Positions 27,605 to 36,144 of a stretch of 64,000 nucleotides of DNA are shown here, one piece after another (position 1 is the first letter of the stretch; every line of letters starts with the position of its first letter). The stretch lies in contig CACVCF010000024.1 in the NCBI GenBank assembly GCA_902729415.1, positions 1-64,000 on the forward strand, given 5' to 3'. Under the pieces are notes generated by a model. That model was not told where the DNA came from. It saw only the letters and a list, made by a program, of their open reading frames with translations, and ran no database searches. Made by a program: the position numbers and the translations under genes. This stretch comes from Terasakiella magnetica. GTDB lineage: Bacteria; Pseudomonadota; Alphaproteobacteria; Rhodospirillales; Magnetospirillaceae.

Positions 27605-28332
27605 CAGGTCTTTTCCAGGACGGCGAGCAGACGGAAGGCGGCAAAACGTCCGATCAGCGGCGCCAGCCGGTCTTCCAGCCACAACAGCGGCGCCACCAGC
27701 GCGGCGGGGATCAAGGACCAGCGCTTGAAGCCGCCCGACAGGGGATAGGCGAACAGGCTCAGCCATTCCAGCGAGCGCAGGGACAGGCGCGGAAAGCTGC
27801 GCTGAAGGCGGTCGCCGCTCCGGGCCAGCATCAAGGTCGGGATGGCCTGATTGGAATCATAGGGATTGCCGCCGTCACAGACCGGGGCGCCGTCAAACGG
27901 ATCGACCCCCATGCGCACGTCTTCCTGATGGAGCCAGCGGTAGAAGGGAAAGCTTAGCGCCGTGATGCCGGGCTCCAGCACCACCAGCCGCCCACCGGGG
28001 CGCAGAACCCGCGAGGCCTCGGCCAGAAAGGCCATGGGGCGTTCGATGTGGTGCAGAACGTCCATCAGGACGATGTTGTCGAAGCTGGCATCGGCGAAGG
28101 GCAGGGATTGGGCATCGGCGACCACGTCCAGCCACGGCGCCCACTGAATGTCGGACGAAACCACCTGGGGCAGGTATTCCCGCAGCCGCCCGGTGCCGCC
28201 GCCCACCTCCAGGGTCAGGCCGGGGACACAGGCCCCCGCCAACCGACGGTAAAAATCCCGGTAGAGCAGCCGCAGCACCGGCTTGTCGTCCCAGACCGCC
28301 CGATGCTGATGAAGAGTGCCGTCCGACGTCAT
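27604..28332 (-). CDS. Class I SAM-dependent methyltransferase
   Basis: The ATG at 28332 overlaps the stop of the upstream fusion gene (ATGA). The 242-residue product shows motif I as LTLEVGGGTGRLREYLP, the acidic residue of the nucleoside loop near VVADAQSLPF, and DNIVLMDVLHHIERP followed by RVLRPGGRLVVLEP, all typical of the Methyltransf_11 type. The C-terminal 60 residues are hydrophobic and may contact the membrane. The acceptor is unknown; polyprenyl-linked sugars or lipid carriers are possible given the neighbours. Confidence 0.82.
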   Translation of the reverse strand: MTSDGTLHQHRAVWDDKPVLRLLYRDFYRRLAGACVPGLTLEVGGGTGRLREYLPQVVSSDIQWAPWLDVVADAQSLPFADASFDNIVLMDVLHHIERPMAFLAEASRVLRPGGRLVVLEPGITALSFPFYRWLHQEDVRMGVDPFDGAPVCDGGNPYDSNQAIPTLMLARSGDRLQRSFPRLSLRSLEWLSLFAYPLSGGFKRWSLIPAALVAPLLWLEDRLAPLIGRFAAFRLLAVLEKT

Positions 28333-29792
28333 AGGGCCTTGAGCTTGAAAAAGGCGAAAACCACCATGCGGATCAGCAACAGACCGTGGCGGAAGCGCGA
28401 GATCTGGGTCTCGCCGTATTCGCGCGCGGCATAGCGGATGGGCACTTCGATGGTCTTGAGGTTGAGCTTGGCGGCGCCGAAGATCAGGTCGAAATCGCCG
28501 AAGGGATCGAAATCGCCGAAATAGGCGCGGTTGGCGACGATCTGTTGATAGGCCTTGCGGGTCAACACCTTGGTGCCGCACAAGGTATCGGTGAAGCGCT
28601 GGTTGAGCAGATAGCTGAAGATGCGGGCGAACAGCCAGTTGGCGATATGGTTGAGGAAGCGCATGGCTTCGCTCTCCATCGGATAGACCAGCCGAGACCC
28701 GTTGATGAATTCGCCCCGGCCGTCCTGGATGGCGCGGTAGAATTTCGGCAGGTCTTCGGGCCGCACCGTCAGGTCGGCGTCAAGGATCATGAGAACGTCG
28801 CCGCCGGCCTCGTCGAAGCCCTTGCGGACGGCGTCGCCCTTGCCCTTGCCGGTCTGCTGGAAGCATTTGATCTTGCGGTCGGGATAGGCGGCCTGGACCC
28901 GCAGGCATTCCTCCCAGGTGCCGTCACTGCTGTTGCCTTCGACGAAGATGACCTCGAGATCGTCGCAAAATTGCGGCAGACGGCGGATGGCGTTCTCGAT
29001 ATTGCCGCGCTCGTTGCGGCAGGGAATGACGACGGTGGTCGACAGCGGCGGCTCGGCCGCGGTGGCGTGGCGGACATCGCGGGCGACAAGATAGTTGCGT
29101 AGGCAAAACGTCCGCAAAATCGGCAGGGGGGCGAGGAAGCGGTTGATCAGCGGGCCAAGGCCGAACAGATGCTTGGGCACCAATTGGCGGTATTCGCGCT
29201 TGACCAGATCGAAACCGGCCAGGGGGATGATGCTGGCGATATCGCCGCTCGACAGCCAGTTAAGCTCTTCGGCCATGGGCATGCGCTGGCCGAACCGGGT
29301 CGCCAGACCCAGGACCGGCGCCCACAGCGGATTGTGATAGGCGATGACGATGCGGGTCTCGCTGGTGCTGAGGGCGTGCAGCCGGGCCAGGCTCTCCTCG
29401 CAATCGTCGAGATAGCCGATGATGTCGGACAAGATGATGACATCGAAAGGCCCCTGAAGCTGGGCCAGGGTCTCGGCGGCTTCGACGTCGCCGACCACGA
29501 AGTCCAGACCGGGATGGTTCTGACGCGCGGTAGCGATCATCTCCTCGCTGATATCAATGCCGACGCCGTAGGCGGGCCTTAATTCAGCCAGCAGACGGCC
29601 GGTGCCGCAGCCGAGGTCGAGAACCCGCAGGCCTTCCGGCACCAGAAACCGCATATAGCGGTAGTCCTGCTCATAGTAAGAGTGATTGCGTTCGATCCAT
29701 TCATCACGCCGTGCCGCCAAAGCTTGTGAGCGCTGGTGAAAATTCACCTTGCGCTTGCTCCATGTCGGCGTGTTTTGCTTCGCGTCTTGCAT
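28329..29792 (-). CDS. Fusion of a SAM methyltransferase and a GT2 glycosyltransferase
   Basis: This 487-residue protein joins two enzymes. Residues 1-240 form a class I methyltransferase (LRVLDLGCGTGRLL at 55-68, then FDVIILSDIIGYLDD). Residues about 251-487 form a GT-A fold of the dolichyl-phosphate-mannose-synthase type (STTVVIPCRNERGNIENAI; DAD metal site at 338-340; GKGKGDAVRKG). Both halves look intact. The GT2 half resembles enzymes that load a sugar on undecaprenyl phosphate, which would feed the YfhO-like protein two genes downstream. The start may instead be the TTG just before the chosen ATG. A 102-base gap separates it from the DegT-like gene. Confidence 0.82.
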   Translation of the reverse strand: MQDAKQNTPTWSKRKVNFHQRSQALAARRDEWIERNHSYYEQDYRYMRFLVPEGLRVLDLGCGTGRLLAELRPAYGVGIDISEEMIATARQNHPGLDFVVGDVEAAETLAQLQGPFDVIILSDIIGYLDDCEESLARLHALSTSETRIVIAYHNPLWAPVLGLATRFGQRMPMAEELNWLSSGDIASIIPLAGFDLVKREYRQLVPKHLFGLGPLINRFLAPLPILRTFCLRNYLVARDVRHATAAEPPLSTTVVIPCRNERGNIENAIRRLPQFCDDLEVIFVEGNSSDGTWEECLRVQAAYPDRKIKCFQQTGKGKGDAVRKGFDEAGGDVLMILDADLTVRPEDLPKFYRAIQDGRGEFINGSRLVYPMESEAMRFLNHIANWLFARIFSYLLNQRFTDTLCGTKVLTRKAYQQIVANRAYFGDFDPFGDFDLIFGAAKLNLKTIEVPIRYAAREYGETQISRFRHGLLLIRMVVFAFFKLKAL

Positions 29793-29894
29793 CAACGGAT
29801 CGACTCCTGGAATTTTCCCCGTGTGTAGCACCTTTCGCTCTCGAGCTTAAGAGAAAGCAGGGGCGGGACCGGGGCGATGCAATCCCGGATGGTT

Positions 29895-30995
29895 TTACCG
29901 CTCCGGGCCGCCGCAGCGGCGGGTCAGTACTCCGGCCTCCAAGGTCTGATGCACCGGAAAGCACAGCAAGGTGGCGCGAAGATGCAGCGCCGTCCGATGC
30001 CGCGCCGGAAGCGTCCGCACTTCAGGGGCCAGATCGGGCCAGCTTTCCACCGGAATGCCCCGGCGGCGGTAGCGGGTGAAGCGCTCCGCCGCGATATCGG
30101 GCGAAGCGCAACGCATCACCAGCCGATAAGGGGTGACTGCGGCGGGGTCGAACAAGGGGTGCCAGCCATCCTGGCGGGCCAAGACCTCCAACAGGGCGCG
30201 GGCGGTATCGCGCCGTCTTGCCGCCACACGGGGAAGGGCGTCCGCCGCCTTCGCCAGTATCTTCAGGGCCTTGGACGCCAGGGACGGCGTTTCCGCCAGG
30301 GAGCCTTCCACCGGATCATCACCGAAGGTCTGAGGGCCGCTGCGGGTGGCGGGCGGCAGCAGCCAGCCCGGCCCCAGCTTTTGCACCACCCGCTTGAGCA
30401 GCCAGCCGCCCAGGCCGGGTGCCGGTCCGGTGGCGGGGCTGGCGTCCTCGTCCAGATCACGGCAGACCAGCAGGCCGCCCTGGGGCACCGGCAGCAATTT
30501 ATGGGGGCTCCACAGCACGAAATCACCGCCACGCCCGATTCCGGCTGCGGGCTCCAGCACATGGGCGCAATCCTCGATCAGCAGCGCGCCTTCCAGACGG
30601 CAGAATTCCCGAGCCGTCCGCACATCCGTTGCTGATCCGAAATAGTGCACGACGATGAACAGATCCGGCGCCGCCGACAGGGCCAGGCGGCGGCATTCCT
30701 CCCAATCGGGGGCAAGGTCGAGGCCGATGGGATAAAAGGTCAGCGGCACACCTGCTTGGCGCACCGGATCAAGGCTGGCGTTGCAGAAGTAATCCGGCAC
30801 CCACAGCCGGGGCAGACGGCCATGCTTGCGCCGCCATGCCGTGGTTATCGCCGCCAAGGCCCAGGCCGAGCGCGAGAACCACAGCGTTTTTTCGGTGGGT
30901 TCGGCCCAATGGGCGGCCAGTGCGGCGCCATCGGCGGAACTGCCGAACAAAGCGGCCAGCTCGCTCCAGCCGGGCAGGGGGGCGCCGGTGATCAT
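29895..30995 (-). CDS. DegT/DnrJ/EryC1-like PLP-fold protein
   Basis: A 366-residue fold-type-I PLP protein. The cofactor Lys166 lies in LWSPHKLLPVPQGG, preceded by GALLIEDCAH, which supplies the PLP-ring Asp. It is divergent from sugar aminotransferases such as the one near 48.5-49.6 kb, so transamination of a sugar is only one possibility. The start at 30995 has CAGGA eight bases before it and overlaps the deacetylase stop (ATGA). Similar proteins occur in deacetylase/FemAB/asparagine-synthase exopolysaccharide clusters. Confidence 0.75.
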   Translation of the reverse strand: MITGAPLPGWSELAALFGSSADGAALAAHWAEPTEKTLWFSRSAWALAAITTAWRRKHGRLPRLWVPDYFCNASLDPVRQAGVPLTFYPIGLDLAPDWEECRRLALSAAPDLFIVVHYFGSATDVRTAREFCRLEGALLIEDCAHVLEPAAGIGRGGDFVLWSPHKLLPVPQGGLLVCRDLDEDASPATGPAPGLGGWLLKRVVQKLGPGWLLPPATRSGPQTFGDDPVEGSLAETPSLASKALKILAKAADALPRVAARRRDTARALLEVLARQDGWHPLFDPAAVTPYRLVMRCASPDIAAERFTRYRRRGIPVESWPDLAPEVRTLPARHRTALHLRATLLCFPVHQTLEAGVLTRRCGGPER

Positions 30996-31858
30996 GGTGT
31001 TGTCCTGCCCGGCTGGGCGAGATGCTCCAACCGGGCGAGACGGCCACGGTAAAGCGGGGCCAGTGCGCCCTCCGCCGCCAGGGCCTGCCACGCCGCCGTC
31101 GCGTCCAGATCCACCGATTCGGCGGGCAGGGCCAGGGGGGACGTGCCGTTATGGGCCAGACCGCGAATTCCGGAACGGCAGAGCGGGAAATGCCGGGCAA
31201 TGACACTCAGGGCCGGGGCATCGATGCTGGCAAGATCACCGAACGGAAAGGCGAACCAGGGGGTCGAGGCCCCCAACATGGCCTCCATCCGTCCCTTGGC
31301 CTCACCCACCTGACGCTCCAGCTCGGGCCTGTCTAAGCCCGCCAGCCGGTCATGGGTCAGGGAATGGCAGCCGATGGCATGACCGCTGGCCGCCAATTGC
31401 CGGACCTCGTCCCAGCTCATCAGCGCCAGATGGGGGGGCAGGTCGGCTTCGCGGCGCTTTCCGGCATGGACATGGGCGGCGATGGCGGCCCGTTGCTGGG
31501 ATAGCGGCAGATCCATCAGGCCGGGACAGATGAAATACAGCGCCTTGACCCCCAGGGGGTCGAGCACGGCCCAGGTGGCCTCAAGGTTGGAGCGAAAACC
31601 GTCATCGAAGGTCAGAAGCGCCGGAGCGCGCCCATCGGGATCGCAGCGCCCCGCCAGCCGATCCGCTGCCTCACGGGGGCCGATCAGACCGCAGGTGCGT
31701 CCAAGGTGGTCAACCAGGGTGCGAAACGCCTCTACCCGGTCAGGGGCGACGTCGTGCAAGATCACCAGCCGCACCGCGCCTTTCGGAACGGTCCGCAAGC
31801 GGGCGGCAAGACGCCAGACGGTCAAAGCCAGCGGTGCCAGGGCATCACGCGGGCTCAT
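30992..31858 (-). CDS. Polysaccharide deacetylase (NodB-type)
   Basis: NodB-homology enzymes remove N- or O-acetyl groups from glycans. The 288-residue protein carries the metal-binding motif 1 TFDDGFRSN, motif 2 CHSLTHDRL (the H-S-x-x-H triad) and a third motif around FAFPFGDLAS. There is no signal peptide from the ATG at 31858, so it acts in the cytoplasm or on lipid-linked intermediates. It sits between FemAB and the DegT-like protein with ATGA overlaps on both sides. Confidence 0.88.
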   Translation of the reverse strand: MSPRDALAPLALTVWRLAARLRTVPKGAVRLVILHDVAPDRVEAFRTLVDHLGRTCGLIGPREAADRLAGRCDPDGRAPALLTFDDGFRSNLEATWAVLDPLGVKALYFICPGLMDLPLSQQRAAIAAHVHAGKRREADLPPHLALMSWDEVRQLAASGHAIGCHSLTHDRLAGLDRPELERQVGEAKGRMEAMLGASTPWFAFPFGDLASIDAPALSVIARHFPLCRSGIRGLAHNGTSPLALPAESVDLDATAAWQALAAEGALAPLYRGRLARLEHLAQPGRTTP

Positions 31859-32835
31859 GGTGTGCCTCCGTCGCTGGCGGCAAGGGCACGGGCCACCTTC
31901 CAGCGCACCAGCCAGGCCAGGGGATGCAAGGGGCAGCATTCCAGTTCGTTGGCCAGGCGGTAGGGCACGCCCTTCATGCCGCCCTTGAATTCCTTGATTC
32001 CGGTGGGGGTGCGAAGCGGGTCGAGACCGCCGAGATCGAACGCCGTCAGGCCTTCACGGCGGCACTGCTCCACCGCCCGCCACAGCAGCAGATGGCCGCA
32101 GCCGAGACGCCGCCCCGTATCGGTACCGAATCCGGCCAGATACTCGCCGATGGCGCCATAGCGCGTCACCAGGGCGCCGCCCACCACCTTGCCGTCATGG
32201 CGCGCCACCAGGGCCATGAGACCGGATTCCGTCTGCAAACGTTCCAGCAGATCGGGGGTGACCGTGGTGGGGATGGCTTTTTCCGCCAGAAAGCGGACAT
32301 AGCCGGTGATGAAGGCGGCAAAGGCCGATGGTCCCTCCTCGATGGTCAGCGCCTCGCGCTCGGCCTTGACCAGCCGGTTGCGCCACTTGCCGTCCAGGCT
32401 TTTACGCACCTGCTCGAGGGGCGGGGTCAGGTCCATCCGGGCCGAAGCCCAGCCGGGGCGGCCGGTATCGGCAAATCCGGCGGTGATCACCGGATCGGTC
32501 CCGGACGGCGCCAGCCGCAGATAGAATCCACGCCCGGCATAGCGGCGGCGCAAGCTTTCCAGAATGGGGGCGGCATCGGCGGGATCATTCCACAGGGGGC
32601 CGCGATTGACCCAGGCCAGACCGCCCAGACCCAGCGGCAGGCGTTTGACCACCACCTGGGCCAGGCCCGCCAGCCTTTCGCCGTCACGAAATTCCAGCCG
32701 CTCGACGCTCCAGCCGCCATCGGCGGCCTTGGCGGCGCCATAGGCCCAGCTTTGCAGCAGGCTGATGCCGGGAAAACGGCACAGAGCGCTGTCCCAGGCG
32801 GATTGATCGGTGGGGCTGGGCTGGCAGGTCAGCAT
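31855..32835 (-). CDS. FemAB-like GNAT family protein
   Basis: The 326-residue protein has the double-GNAT architecture of FemAB proteins: the second domain contains LVARHDGKVVGGALVTRYG followed by RLGCGHLLLWRAVEQC and KEFKGGMKGVPY near the end. FemAB proteins transfer aminoacyl groups to cell-wall precursors, and relatives are common in exopolysaccharide clusters. The start at 32835 has GAGAGG five bases before it; an ATG at 32847 would overlap the previous stop as ATGA and is nearly as likely. The transferred group is unknown. Confidence 0.8.
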   Translation of the reverse strand: MLTCQPSPTDQSAWDSALCRFPGISLLQSWAYGAAKAADGGWSVERLEFRDGERLAGLAQVVVKRLPLGLGGLAWVNRGPLWNDPADAAPILESLRRRYAGRGFYLRLAPSGTDPVITAGFADTGRPGWASARMDLTPPLEQVRKSLDGKWRNRLVKAEREALTIEEGPSAFAAFITGYVRFLAEKAIPTTVTPDLLERLQTESGLMALVARHDGKVVGGALVTRYGAIGEYLAGFGTDTGRRLGCGHLLLWRAVEQCRREGLTAFDLGGLDPLRTPTGIKEFKGGMKGVPYRLANELECCPLHPLAWLVRWKVARALAASDGGTP

Positions 32836-32843
32836 GACGCCTC

Positions 32844-34610
32844 TCATCCCCCCCATCCGGTGAAGGTGCGGTAGACTGTGCGCGCCCAGCCGCGCAGCGA
32901 CGGCTCACCCAACCATTGCGCAACAGGAACGAAAAAGCCGGTCTTGGGACGGTCCAGCAAGGCGGGGGGCAAGGGCGGGCGGGCGGCCAGGGCCATGTCG
33001 CGTTTGCCGGGCGGATTGGCACCGACGATCAACGGCAGCATCGCCCGGAACAAGGTGATATCGACCAGCGGCACCCGGATTTCCAGGGAATGGGCCATGC
33101 CCGCCCAGTCGGAATCGCGCAACAGCTGGTTGCGCATATAAAACGCCGTTTCCAGCGCCGAGACCTTGAGCCGGGCCGGGCCGATGCCGTCGATCTGCGC
33201 GGCCAGGGCGGCGCGCATAGCCAAAGCGCGCCAGCCCTCGCGGGCCATGTCGGCATCCATCACCTGGGACAATTCCCATGGCATGAACAAGCCCCGGCGC
33301 AACAGATAGGCATCGCCGAACGAGGTGCCCCATTCCAGCAGCCCCGCGGCCTTGGGTGAGGTGATCCGCCCGATCCACGGCGTCAGGGCCATCCGCGCCA
33401 GCATTCCCAGTCCGCGCAGGGGCCGCAGTGGCGCCAACGCGCCTGCCAACCGGGGGATTTTGTGGAAATTGTCATAGCCCGCGAACAGCTCGTCGCCACC
33501 CAGGCCCGACAGCGCCACCTTCAGGCCGCTCTCCGCCGCCGCCTTGGCCACGAACCAGGTATTGACCCCATCGACGCTGGGCTGGTCCATGTCGGCCAGC
33601 AGCTGGGTCCGGGCCTGGGCGAAATCGGCCCCAGTCACCCGGCAGGTATGGTGATCGGTTCCGTAATGATCCGCCACCCGCTCGGCCAGAGGGACTTCGT
33701 CGTTGGGGGTGCCTTCGAATTCGGCGAATCCCAAGGTGATGCTGCGAACCGGCGCTGCCGAGGCTTCCACCGTCAAAGCCGCCAGAGTGGTGGAATCCAG
33801 CCCCCCCGACAGGAACACCCCCACCGGCACATCGGCTTCAAGGTGGGCCTTGACGCTGTCGGACAGGGCGGCGCGGACCTGATCGGGCTCGGCGGCTTGG
33901 GCTTTGGCGGCGGCCAGTTCGGCCCGCAGGTCGAAGAAGCGCCCGGCTTGGCGCGCACCGTTCGCATCCAGCCACAGCCACGACCCGGCGGGCAAGGGGC
34001 GGATGGCGCGGTACAAGGTATGGGGTTCGGGCACATGGCCCCACAGGAAGAACCCAGCATGTCCGGCGGGATCGGGGCTGCGGTCCACCGCTCCGCCCGC
34101 CAGCAGGGCCTTGACCTGGGAGGCGGCGCGCAGGGTGCGTCCGTCCTCGGCGACATAAAGCGGCTTGATGCCGAAGGGATCGCGGGCCAGCAGCATGCCG
34201 CCCGCCGCCTCGTCCCACAGCGCCAGGGCGAACATACCGCGCAGACGCTCCAGCACGGTGCGGCCCCAAAGCCGCCAACCCTCTAAGATGATCTCGGTAT
34301 CGGTATGGGAGCGAAAGCGCGCTCCCTTGGCCTCCAGCTCGGCCCGCAGCTCGCGGTAATTATAGATCTCACCGTTGAAGGCGATGGTCAGGCGTCCGTC
34401 GGCGCTGCTCATGGGCTGGGCGCCCGCCTCCGACAGATCGATGATGGCGAGGCGGCGATGGGCCAGTCCGGCCCGGCCATCGGGCGACAGCCAGCAGGCA
34501 GCCCCGTCCGGCCCGCGCGCAATCATGGCGTCGCGCATGCGGATCAGCTCGCCGGAATCGACCGGCCGGGCCTGGGAAGCGTGGGCAAAGATGGCGGCGA
34601 ACCCGCACAT
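32844..34610 (-). CDS. Asparagine synthase (glutamine-hydrolysing)-like amidotransferase
   Basis: Class II amidotransferase fused to an ATP-pyrophosphatase domain. The ATG at 34610 puts the catalytic Cys at position 2 (MCGFAAIFAHA). Glutaminase motifs RGPDGAACW and AFNGEIYNYRELR follow. The synthetase domain has the PP-loop VFLSGGLDSTTLA and SGLGGDELFAGYDNFHK. With 588 residues it is of usual length. In glycan loci such proteins probably amidate a carboxylated sugar rather than make free asparagine; that is inference. It heads the seven-gene minus-strand operon and is divergent from manC. Confidence 0.85.
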   Translation of the reverse strand: MCGFAAIFAHASQARPVDSGELIRMRDAMIARGPDGAACWLSPDGRAGLAHRRLAIIDLSEAGAQPMSSADGRLTIAFNGEIYNYRELRAELEAKGARFRSHTDTEIILEGWRLWGRTVLERLRGMFALALWDEAAGGMLLARDPFGIKPLYVAEDGRTLRAASQVKALLAGGAVDRSPDPAGHAGFFLWGHVPEPHTLYRAIRPLPAGSWLWLDANGARQAGRFFDLRAELAAAKAQAAEPDQVRAALSDSVKAHLEADVPVGVFLSGGLDSTTLAALTVEASAAPVRSITLGFAEFEGTPNDEVPLAERVADHYGTDHHTCRVTGADFAQARTQLLADMDQPSVDGVNTWFVAKAAAESGLKVALSGLGGDELFAGYDNFHKIPRLAGALAPLRPLRGLGMLARMALTPWIGRITSPKAAGLLEWGTSFGDAYLLRRGLFMPWELSQVMDADMAREGWRALAMRAALAAQIDGIGPARLKVSALETAFYMRNQLLRDSDWAGMAHSLEIRVPLVDITLFRAMLPLIVGANPPGKRDMALAARPPLPPALLDRPKTGFFVPVAQWLGEPSLRGWARTVYRTFTGWGG

Positions 34611-34638
34611 GGGGCTTTTTCCTGGCAAGACGGTAACC

Positions 34639-34650
34639 GGCTATATAGCC
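34639..34650. promoter_or_regulatory. 12-bp palindrome in the divergent asn/manC region
   Basis: GGCTATATAGCC is a perfect palindrome 29 bases upstream of the asparagine-synthase-like start. Its TATATA could serve as a -10 element for the minus-strand operon, although no good -35 is visible at the right distance. It could also be an operator half-shared by the divergent genes. Confidence 0.3.
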
Positions 34651-34680
34651 CGCAGCGTATTGCCGCCGCTAGGGGTTTGC

Positions 34681-34709
34681 TTGACATCGGCGGGCGGGTT
34701 CTCTACCCC
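34681..34709 (+). promoter_or_regulatory. Candidate sigma-70 promoter of manC operon
   Basis: A perfect -35 TTGACA (34681-34686) is followed after 17 bases by TACCCC (34704-34709) as a weak -10, 31 bases before the manC ATG. The -35 and spacing are good, the -10 is poor, as is common in high-GC alphaproteobacteria. Confidence 0.45.
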
Positions 34710-34740
34710 AATCGGGTTGCATCACATTTGTGGGACGGCC

Positions 34741-36144
34741 ATGCCCGATATCGTTCCCGTCATTTTGTCCGGCGGCGCCGGAACCCGTCTGTGGCCGCTG
34801 TCGCGCGAGTTGCGGCCCAAACAGCTTTTGCCGCTGCTCGACCCCGCCCGCACCTTGCTGCAAGACACGGCGCTGCGCATGGGGGCCAAACCTATCGTGG
34901 TCTGCAACGATGAGCACCGTTTTATCGTCGCCGAGCAGCTGCGCGAAGCCGGGATCGAGCCCCGCGCCATCGTCATCGAGCCCATGGGCCGCAACACCGC
35001 TCCGGCGGTGGCGGTTTCGGCCCTGCTGGTGGGAGCCGACAGCGACGATCTGCTGCTGGTGATGCCGTCCGACCATCAGATCAAGGACCGGGGCGCCTTC
35101 ACCCGCGCCGTCGCCGCCGCCGAACCCCTGGCCCGCCAAGGCCATCTTGTCACCTTCGGCATCGTCCCCACCGGCCCCAATACCGGCTATGGCTACATCA
35201 AGCGCGGCGCGCCCCTGGGCGGCGGCCATGTGGTCGAGCGTTTTGTCGAAAAGCCCGATCTTGCCACCGCCGAGGCTTATGTCGCCTCGGGCGAGTATTT
35301 CTGGAACAGCGGCATCTTCTTGTTTCCCGCCCGGCTTTATCTGGACGAGCTGGCGGCCCGTCAGCCCGCCATGGTCGAAGGCTGCCGCCGCGCTTTGGCC
35401 GAGGGCAAGGGCGACCTGTTCTTCTTCCGCCTGGACGCGGACAGCTTTGCCGCCATCGCCGGTCAATCCATCGATTACGCGGTGATGGAACATACCAGCC
35501 GCGCCGCCATGGTGCCGGTGGATATGGGCTGGTCCGACGTGGGCTCGTTCTCGGCCCTGTGGCAGGAAAGCCCCCAGGACAGCGACGGTAACGTGGTGTT
35601 GGGCGACGTCATGACCGTCGGCGTCTCCCAATCCTATCTGCGCTCGGACCGGCAATTGGTGGCCGCCATCGGTCTCGACAATCTGGTGGTGATCGCCACC
35701 GACGACGTGGTGCTGGTGGCCCATAAGGACCACGACCAGGACGTCAAGAAGGTGGTGGAGGCGCTGAAAAGTCAGAACCGCCCCGAGGCGGTGCAGGGCA
35801 GCCGCTCATGGCGGCCCTGGGGCTGGTACCAGACCATCGATCAGGGCGAGCGCTTCCGCGTCAAGCATATCCAGGTCGATCCCGGAGCCAAGCTGTCGCT
35901 GCAAAAGCACTGGCACCGCAGCGAGCATTGGGTGGTGGTGACCGGCACTGCCCTGGTCACCTGCGGCGACAACAGCTTTGTCCTGCGCGAGAACGAATCC
36001 ACCTTCATTCCGGCGGGCACGCCTCACCGGCTGGAAAATCCCGGCAAGCTGCCGTTGCGCATGATCGAAGTCCAATCGGGCGAGTATGTGGGCGAGGACG
36101 ATATCGTCCGCCTGAACGACGATTACGGACGCGCCTCGTCATGA
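34741..36144 (+). CDS. manC: Mannose-1-phosphate guanylyltransferase / mannose-6-phosphate isomerase
   Basis: This bifunctional type II enzyme makes mannose-6-phosphate and GDP-mannose. The ATG at 34741 gives 467 residues. The nucleotidyltransferase signature LSGGAGTRLWPLSR is at the N-terminus with PKQLL and the FVEKPD motif; the C-terminal cupin isomerase domain begins near RSWRPWGWYQTID and contains metal-binding LQKHWHRSEHWVVV. GDP-mannose is the substrate of Gmd encoded about 8 kb downstream, so this gene probably feeds GDP-fucose-type sugar synthesis. Upstream ATG codons in the same frame lie over the divergent gene and are rejected. Confidence 0.95.
   Translation: MPDIVPVILSGGAGTRLWPLSRELRPKQLLPLLDPARTLLQDTALRMGAKPIVVCNDEHRFIVAEQLREAGIEPRAIVIEPMGRNTAPAVAVSALLVGADSDDLLLVMPSDHQIKDRGAFTRAVAAAEPLARQGHLVTFGIVPTGPNTGYGYIKRGAPLGGGHVVERFVEKPDLATAEAYVASGEYFWNSGIFLFPARLYLDELAARQPAMVEGCRRALAEGKGDLFFFRLDADSFAAIAGQSIDYAVMEHTSRAAMVPVDMGWSDVGSFSALWQESPQDSDGNVVLGDVMTVGVSQSYLRSDRQLVAAIGLDNLVVIATDDVVLVAHKDHDQDVKKVVEALKSQNRPEAVQGSRSWRPWGWYQTIDQGERFRVKHIQVDPGAKLSLQKHWHRSEHWVVVTGTALVTCGDNSFVLRENESTFIPAGTPHRLENPGKLPLRMIEVQSGEYVGEDDIVRLNDDYGRASS

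Noticed and set aside
30060..30076. A second GGCGGTAGC (ops-like) match
   Set aside because: It lies inside the DegT-like coding sequence on the opposite strand, mismatches the ops consensus at the required T, and has no adjacent hairpin or operon start. It does show that the short motif can occur by chance here.
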